Both the position numbers and the translations under genes were made by a program. The notes under the pieces are model-generated. The model did no database searches and was not told where the DNA came from. It was given only the letters and a program-made list of their open reading frames with translations. From Haliotis asinina (Eukaryota > Mollusca > Gastropoda > Lepetellida > Haliotidae), in contig NC_090291.1 in assembly GCF_037392515.1 (NCBI RefSeq), forward strand, positions 27,886,001-27,950,000: a DNA stretch of 64,000 nucleotides. Direction: 5' to 3'. This document shows positions 57,866 to 64,000 of the stretch, in pieces; the stretch's first letter is position 1; the number at the start of each line of letters is the position of its first letter.

Positions 57866-58338
57866 GATCTACAGACCCTGCAGTCATAACCAGAAACTGA
57901 GGCATCAGGCAGAGGATCCCACGGTTGAATGTCAGACGTCTGATCAGTGCAGTGACAGTTTGATCTACAGACCCTGCAGTCATAACCTCAGACTGAGGCA
58001 TCAGGCAGAGGATCCCACGGTTGAATGTCAGACATCTGATCAATGCAGTGAGTCTGATCTACAGACCCTGCAGTCATAACCTCAGACTGAGGCATCACTC
58101 AGAGGATCCTATTGTTGAATGTCAGACGTCTGATCAGTGCAGTGACAGTTTGATCTACAGACCCTGCATTCATAACCTGAGACTGAGGCATCAGGCAGAG
58201 GATCCCACTGTTGAATGTCAGACGTCTGATCAGTGCAGTGACAGTTTGATCTACAGACCCTGCATTCATAACCTGAGACTGAGGCATCAGGCAGAGGATC
58301 CCACTGTTGAATGTCAGACGTCTGATCAGTGCAGTTAT
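57866..58338. repeat. 96-bp minisatellite, five units
   Basis: Units of 94-96 bp begin GATCTACAGACCCTGCA and contain CTGAGGCATCAGGCAGAGGA, TCCCAC.GTTGAATGTCAGA and CGTCTGATCAGTGCAGTGAC. The unit length divisible by three makes both strands look coding. I take this as repeat, not gene. Confidence 0.9.
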
Positions 58339-59106
58339 GGACATTCCCTCCTCTCCTTACGCCCCACCCAAATGGGCTGCCTAGACAGTCAGTGGCAATT
58401 CCTATGTTGTTAACAATCAGTTTAAAACCTGACAGTCTGATTGTTAGGGTTAGCTGGGTGTTGATATTTATGAGCAGCATTGAAATGAACACATATTTAT
58501 ATACTTAAAGCCACCAAATGACCCTCAATAAGACAAATGTGAGGGCTTACAAAGCCAAAAAGGTAAAGAAATCAAAAAGCACTGATATGACCAAACACAC
58601 ATGAAAAAATGTTAAATTAAAAATCTGTTTATGAATGTTTGCCAACAGCTAGTCACCTTCAACAACATGAGTAACAGAAGGAACATGTATTCTGTTCATC
58701 ACTTTCCTGTTGGTCAGTTTTCACTATTACGTCATGGTTCCAAGACATAATGAATCACATGTGTCATGTTCATGATGCACGTATACAAACTGTGGGCAGT
58801 GCTTAATCAATACTCCTGGGCATAAATATGAGGAAATATTCCTTTTCTGTCTATTTCATGACCGGTCACGCTTTGTCACACCCTTCATACTCATTGGCTC
58901 ATTCAAGATAAATTCCCCGACCATGAAACTGATTAAATACAGTGACGATAACATGAAACATACATCTACATCAAGGTAAAGGGAATCACAGCACACTTCC
59001 AGAGTCAACAAGAAGTTTATCCCAGCGGCGGCACCTTTGCACGAAAAGTTCTAGTTTCCTCTCTCCAAGCGAGATATATCAGTCAGATTTTGAGATTCAC
59101 AGTTTT

Positions 59107-59217
59107 TCAGGGCTTCACAGCGTAGAAGAGCCCCCATCTCTGATCCCCCAGACCCACTCGGTATAGCTTGTCCTTCCAGCCAGTCACGATGTCATCATAG
59201 TCCTTCTGGCTGAACTC
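59107..59217 (-). CDS. PMT-type last exon
   Basis: The acceptor CTGATTTTGCAG precedes 36 codons and TGA (59,109-59,107): [18 protein letters not shown], then [13 protein letters not shown]. The D(Y/F)..I..GW..K...(S/G)..Q.WGLF signature closes PEAMT proteins. Confidence 0.9.
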   Translation of the reverse strand, partial: EFSQKDYDDIVTGWKDKLYRVGLGDQRWGLFYAVKP

Positions 59218-62200
59218 CTGCAAAATCAGACCAAACCAGTTAGGAGTCCCATATTCCATGGAAACAAAGAGAGATTCTTTGATCCAGTAGTGCTACAAAT
59301 GACTCACACACTACTTTTGGATGGACACTCCTAGAAAAGTATTCACATGACATTACATTATAATACAAAGAAACAATGATTCTTGAATCTAGAATTATAA
59401 TGGAATTCTTATAAAATGCTATTTGTGGACGACACTCTGTGGAGCATATTCACATAACATAACAAGAAAACAATGATTGTCATCACCACCCATATAAACA
59501 TTTTCTGTAGATGTCTACTAGTTTGCATTTAACTATATATTTTCTGAAAGATGATTTTTTGAATGAATGATTCAGACAAAACTGACCAAATACAAAAGAA
59601 AGGGGTCACTTTGGCTGCCATTGACCTGGGCTTGCATTTTGCTGCTATGACAACTTTTCTGTTACACATACTGAATTACCTTGACCTTCAATGTTGTACA
59701 GTCGCTAGCAAGAATACCACTATTTGCAAACTTTGGTGGTGTTACAAATTCGAAATCTTTACATTTGACATAACCTTTGGAAATGACAATGAGTTACTTT
59801 GAGCCTGATGGAACTGACTGGATTGTTTTCCTTCAGGAATTTATCCAAACTTTCTAAAGACCTGATAGTTTTATCATTTAACTTCCAACGAACATAAAGG
59901 GGCCATCCAGTCGCAATCATAAATATATCTTAAGTTCAAATTCATGTTAACAAATGGTCTTTTTATTCTGAAACTGCATACAGAGGGACTTCAATCTTCT
60001 GTTTATTCTAGGGAAGTCCCAAAGCATACACAGGAAGTGTTTAAAGTCTCCTATATTTACCATAAGCATGCAGGAGAGAAATCAAGCTCAAGATGTTTAC
60101 TTATTACCAGTGTTCAATGTTACTCAATCAGAACACGACTATTGATTGTTTTACCTAATATGCAAAAATCAGTTTTCACAAACCTTAATGAAAGCATCTT
60201 TCATCTGCTCTGTACGTGCCAACTCAGTCTTGAGAACTTTTGTGAACAGATCTGTCTTGTCCTCTGCTCGTACATCAACAAAGCCAGCCTGTTCCAGCAA
60301 CTGAGGCAGATAAACACAAGACTGATTCAGGAGGGAATAATTTAACTTCATCATTTTGAGTGACTGAGTGAGTGAGTTGGGTTTTATGCCACTTTTAGCA
60401 ATATGCCAGCAATATCACGTCGGGGAGCACCAGAAATGGGTTTCAAACATTGCAACCATGAGGGAAATCGAACCCAGGTCTTTGGTAGGACCAGTGAATG
60501 CTTTAACCACTAGGCTACCCCACTAGGCTACCCCACTGCAGCAGATTTCACATGAACTGGCACATCATACGACAGAAGTTTTTATATTTGTCACTAAGTG
60601 TGTGTGAGTGAGTATAGTTTTACGCTGCACTCAGCGGTATTCCAGCTATGTGGTGGCAGTCTGTAAATAGTAACGTCTGACCTAGACAAGCATCAATCTT
60701 TGCAACTGGGATACAGTCGGCAAGTCTGGTTAACCCATCACTGTAGTCACCTGATACAAGAAGCATGGGTTACTGAAGACCAGTTGTGACACAGACATTC
60801 ACGCATATTGTCACAAACATACAACATAAAGCTTATAACCTGACAACTGAAAGGAAGAATGAGTGACAGTGTACACTACAGAAAGGGCAATAAACAGACT
60901 TAACCCCTGAGTTCTGCACAGTTGGACCATCCACAGAACAAAAACTAAACCATACAATGCTGCTCACCTGAATCAGTAGTAAAAGTGAAGCAACTAAAAC
61001 ATGGCTGGTAATCTGAACAAAATGTACCTTGATAAGAATGAACATACACAGTTCACCTTCATCAATATCCAAATTGAGAGTTTGTAAAAGGAAAGGGGGT
61101 GAAAAATTAGACAAGAAAAAAGTACCACCACAAACATTCGGGATATATGTTGTCTGACAATAGGAAAAATCTGTTGCTCTGTCTAGTCCATCGTACTGAA
61201 ACCGCTGATAGAGATGGTCACAAGTTCCTTACTTCCAGACTAATAACAAGATACTATTTCCTTTCTGTGAAACGCTATTTTACATGAACTGCCAGTCCAA
61301 TACGAGCCAGTTGTATCTGACCCATGGTGCCAATACCAGTAGAAACCTCATCTCCACCAGTGATAACCTCATCTCCACCAGTGGTAACCTCATCTCCACC
61401 TGTGGTAACCTCATCTCCACCAGTGGTAACCTCATCTCCACCTGTGGTAACCTCACCTCAACCTGTGGTAACCTCATCTCCACCAGTGTAACCTTCATCT
61501 CCATCTGTGGTAACTTCATCTCCACCAGCAGTAACCTCATCTCCACCTGTGGTAACCTTCATCTCCATCTGTGATAACCTCATCTCCACCGGTGGCAACC
61601 TCATCTCCATCTGTGGTAACCTTCATCTCCATCTGTGATAACCTCATCTCCACCGGTGGTAACCTCATCTCCACCAGTAGTAACCTCATCTCCACCTGTG
61701 GTAACCTCATCTCCACCAGTGGTAACCTTCATCATCTCCACCTGTGGTAACCTTCATCTCCATCTGTGATAATCTCATCTCCACCTGTGGTAACCTCATC
61801 TCCACCAGTGGTAACCTTCATCTCCACCTGTGGTAACGTCATCTCCACCAGTAGTAACCTCATCTCCACCTGTGGTAACCTCATCTCCACCTGTGGTAAC
61901 CTTCATCTCCATCTGTGGTAACTTCATCTCCACCAGCGGTAACCTCATCTCCACCTGTGGTAACCTTCATCTCCATCTGTGGTAACCTCATCTCCACCTG
62001 TGGTAACCTCATCTCCACCTGTGGTAACCTCATCTCCACCTGTGGTAACCTTCATCTCTGCTGCATCTCAGCTTGTCATGTCTTCTGCTGAGCATCAACA
62101 TCGTGTCCCAGTCAACACTAACCATCATATACAATATACAGTACAAGTACAATGTTTCAATTTTTAAGTGTCTAAGGCTACAACATTCATCATGAAGCAT

Positions 62201-63149
62201 ACCTTGCCATACTGTGCAGGACTGTACAAGATGTAACCCCTCTGTTTAACATACGCCTTGAAGACTTCCGAGTGCTCGTCAGCGCTGCAGCAGTAGTCTG
62301 AGATCAAGATCTTCCCACCTGGTTTCAGCCATTTCTACAAATTAATTCTCAAATTAATATTACTTTTATTTTTAGATCTGGTTCTGCTGACATGCTATTC
62401 CTGTACATTTAATCCAGGAGCGGATACTGCTTTCTGAGAAAGGGGGTTGAACAGAGATTCCTGCACAGGTTAATGCCCCATTTTATACACATCCATTACT
62501 CTTCCTGTACAGATAAATGCTCTGCCTGGACAGATTAGTGCTCTTTCTGTACAGATTAATGTTCTTCCTGAACAGATTAATTTTCTTCCTAGAGAGATTA
62601 ATGCTTTTCTGCACATATTTATGAAAAGGTTGCTTGATTCAAAGAAAATATGCTTCATCTACTGAAACATCAGATCATAGATCCAGTTGAAATCAAAGGT
62701 GTATGGTAAGGCCAAGGATGAACACTCACCACACAGTGAGTGAGTGAATTTGGTTTTACATCGCTTTTAGCAATGTTCCAGCAATATCACTGTGAGAGAC
62801 ACCAGAAATGGGCTTCATCCAAGTGAGGAGTCGGCGTGAGGAGCTAACACTTTAAGTACAAGACTACCCCAACACCCCCTTCAGCACACAGCATGGCTAT
62901 TTAAGGCGGTACAGGTGATTTCCAACTTACATAGAACCTCTTGAAGAGTGCCAGTTTGTCTGCAATGTGGAGGATGGTGTCCCTGCTGTAGATGACATCG
63001 AAGGACTCAGGGCTGTATGATCGTTTTGTGACATCCGCAATCTCAAACGTGACTTGGTCCGGATCCATCCCAACCTCTGCTGCCCTCTGGATCCCCAACT
63101 TGATCATGTTGGCTGACAGATCCATTGCCAGAACCCGTGCCCCAAATTC
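59107..63149 (-). CDS. Phosphoethanolamine N-methyltransferase-type gene, last four exons
   Basis: Four exons, all phase 0, encode the C-terminal 192 residues of a class I SAM-dependent methyltransferase. It matches the phosphobase methyltransferases (plant PEAMT; nematode PMT-2 type), which make phosphocholine by methylating phosphoethanolamine in the cytosol. Visible family blocks are [66 protein letters not shown] and [13 protein letters not shown], ending WGLFYAVKP. The glycine-rich SAM motif I and any second methyltransferase domain would be in exons beyond 64,000. Which methylation step it performs cannot be told. Confidence 0.9.
60184..60300 (-). CDS. PMT-type exon (third from visible 5' end)
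   Basis: The acceptor TTTATCTGCCTCAG and donor TTAAG|GTTTGT bound 39 codons: [37 protein letters not shown]. This is the helix-rich substrate-side region of the family. Confidence 0.9.
60358..60525 (-). repeat. R2 SINE copy
   Basis: Minus orientation: A box CCTAGTGGTTAAAGC at 60,519-60,505, GATTTCCCTCATGG body, tail ATTGCTGGCATATTGCTAAA with GTGGCATAAAACCC. A short ACTAGGCTACCCC duplication extends the head to 60,537. Confidence 0.75.
60600..60800 (+). repeat. R1 repeat copy
   Basis: AGTTTTACGCTGCACTCAGC, GGTATTCCAGCTATGTGGTG, GTCTGTAAATAG and AGAAGCATGGGTTACTGAAG. In the intron between the second and third visible PMT exons. Confidence 0.75.
61345..62053. repeat. 21-bp minisatellite, ~33 units
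   Basis: GGTAACCTCATCTCCACCAG-T (with CCTGT variants and occasional CTTCATCTCCATCTGT units) runs for about 700 bp in a PMT intron. The 21-bp unit yields a 7-residue repeat in several frames on both strands. Confidence 0.95.
62203..62334 (-). CDS. PMT-type exon (second from visible 5' end)
   Basis: The acceptor TAATTTGTAG and donor GCAAG|GTATGC bound 44 codons: [19 protein letters not shown], then [20 protein letters not shown]. The LKPGG(K/R) turn and SDYC strand are standard. Confidence 0.92.
62733..62872 (-). repeat. R2 SINE copy
   Basis: Minus orientation: tail side AGTGAGTGAGTGAATTTGG, GTTCCAGCAATATCACTGTG, ACACCAGAAATGGGCTTCA. The head near 62,870 is degenerate. Confidence 0.65.
62931..63149 (-). 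CDS. PMT-type exon (first visible)
   Basis: The acceptor TGACTGTTTCAG and donor TTCTAT|GTAAGT bound 73 codons: [37 protein letters not shown] and [20 protein letters not shown]. It holds SAM-fold motifs from the acidic end of strand 2 to motif post-II. Motif I must precede it in an exon outside the window. Confidence 0.93.
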
Positions 63150-63776
63150 CTGAAACAGTCAACACAACCATGAGTTATACAAATAACTCCTCCCTTCAAT
63201 ACAGAATGATGATGAATGGCGGCCTTGAATAAATGTTTTTGTTCTTCCACAATAGCAGTAACCGCAGCAATATTTCCACCTATACAGGCTGGGCCAACAT
63301 AATAATATACAGTCAATGTTTTTCTCCCCAACCTTTTTATATCCTTGCATGATGCCCTCAGTGTTTTGACAATAAGGAGCTTAACTTGTAAAAGGAAGCG
63401 ATTAATGTCATTTTCACTTCTAACTTTTAGGATGAAATAGAGATCCCTTGTACAGTCACATTATAGGTGTGCAGATATCATCATAATATTCCTGTAACAT
63501 GAATTCATCAGTTGTGATTATTGGAACATCATGTCAAAATGTGTAATTGTCTATGTGAGCCAGAGGCACATTCCAAGCAGACATTTGCCTCTCTTCTGCT
63601 GCCATTTTTTTGACAGGTCTTAAAGATCAAAGGGTCCCAGGGAATCAAAGCTGTAGTAGTGGGCCTCTTTGGGATCATTCATTCATTCATTCATTCATTC
63701 ATTCATTCATTCCATTCATTCCATTCATTCCATTCATTCATTCATTCATTCATTCATTCATTCATTCATTCATTCA

Positions 63777-63839
<63 letters not shown>

Positions 63840-64000
63840 TTGCCAGGTTTACATGAACAAACTTACAAATGTCCACCAAATGTAGTAACTCACAATGATT
63901 GGGCAGAGAGGTTTGTCTTTCAGGGTGTTTCCAGTTCTTTAAAACACATCACTATTGTCAAAGGATGAAAAATCTATCACAGGATCTTGATGTACATTAC
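63150..64000. other. PMT intron, right window edge
   Basis: No further coding exon was recognised before the window ends. It holds a compound microsatellite. Confidence 0.6.
63672..63840. repeat. Compound microsatellite (ATTC)n-(TTAC)n
   Basis: (CATT)n with three CCATT interruptions runs to about 63,777 and then switches to (ACTT)n/(TTAC)n up to about 63,838. Confidence 0.95.

Noticed and set aside
55353..58338. CRISPR-like arrays (regular repeats)
   Set aside because: Repeats are contiguous without unique spacers and the genome is eukaryotic; they are minisatellites.
58021..58492. Repetitive open frames with about 32-residue periods
   Set aside because: Produced by the 96-bp minisatellite.
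61280..61574. Heptad-repeat protein-like frames
   Set aside because: Produced by the 21-bp minisatellite in a PMT intron; the period is that of the DNA repeat.

Overview
The window is animal nuclear DNA: split genes with GT..AG introns, AT-rich spacers, and many SINEs, LINE relics and minisatellites. Two short repeats recur in both orientations: one with a tRNA-like head (TAGCCTAGTGGTT...), one with the core ATTCCAGCTATATGGCG...CTGTAAATAAT. I know these from gastropod genomes, abalone-like vetigastropods in particular, so a gastropod mollusc is likely. That species-level reading is inference from memory.

Three host genes are supported. (1) On the + strand, 4,174-20,521 is an NFAT5 (TonEBP-type, Rel-homology) gene. 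I traced 14 coding exons by eye; their phases all agree and sum to 3,285 nt (1,094 codons plus a stop). Upstream exons may lie outside the window. (2) On the - strand, 51,217-40,940 is an SLC6 neurotransmitter/amino-acid transporter gene. Thirteen phase-consistent exons give 612 codons from a short first exon through TM12; the final C-terminal exon was not found. (3) On the - strand, 63,149-59,107 are the last four exons of a phosphoethanolamine N-methyltransferase-type gene; its 5' part lies beyond the window.

Between NFAT5 and SLC6 lies a transposon nest at 29.6-38.35 kb. An old CR1/L2-like LINE on the - strand is split twice. A second, nearly full-length LINE (29,936-32,994) sits in it with a 7-bp target-site duplication, TTCAGTT. 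A 4.4-kb element with about 1-kb inverted arms (33,446-37,860) also sits in it. The inverted-arm element carries a Tc1/mariner transposase relic, an internal tandem duplication, two SINEs and an unidentified exon-like segment. I could not assign it to a family.

Other mobile DNA: a degenerate LINE reverse transcriptase at 2.5-3.3 kb, an L1/Tx1-like LINE inside an SLC6 intron (47.7-49.9 kb), and a Tc1-like relic at about 29 kb. Minisatellites have unit lengths of 7, 21, 30, 37, 44, 45, 78, 96 and about 175 bp. Some abut splice sites.

The most notable protein-level observation is in the SLC6 gene. The TM1 and TM7 asparagines that coordinate the first sodium ion in this family are Thr and Gly here, while the Na2-site Asp-Ser, the TM3 tyrosine and the EL2 cysteine pair are kept. 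No prokaryotic operons, CRISPR arrays or rRNA genes were seen.
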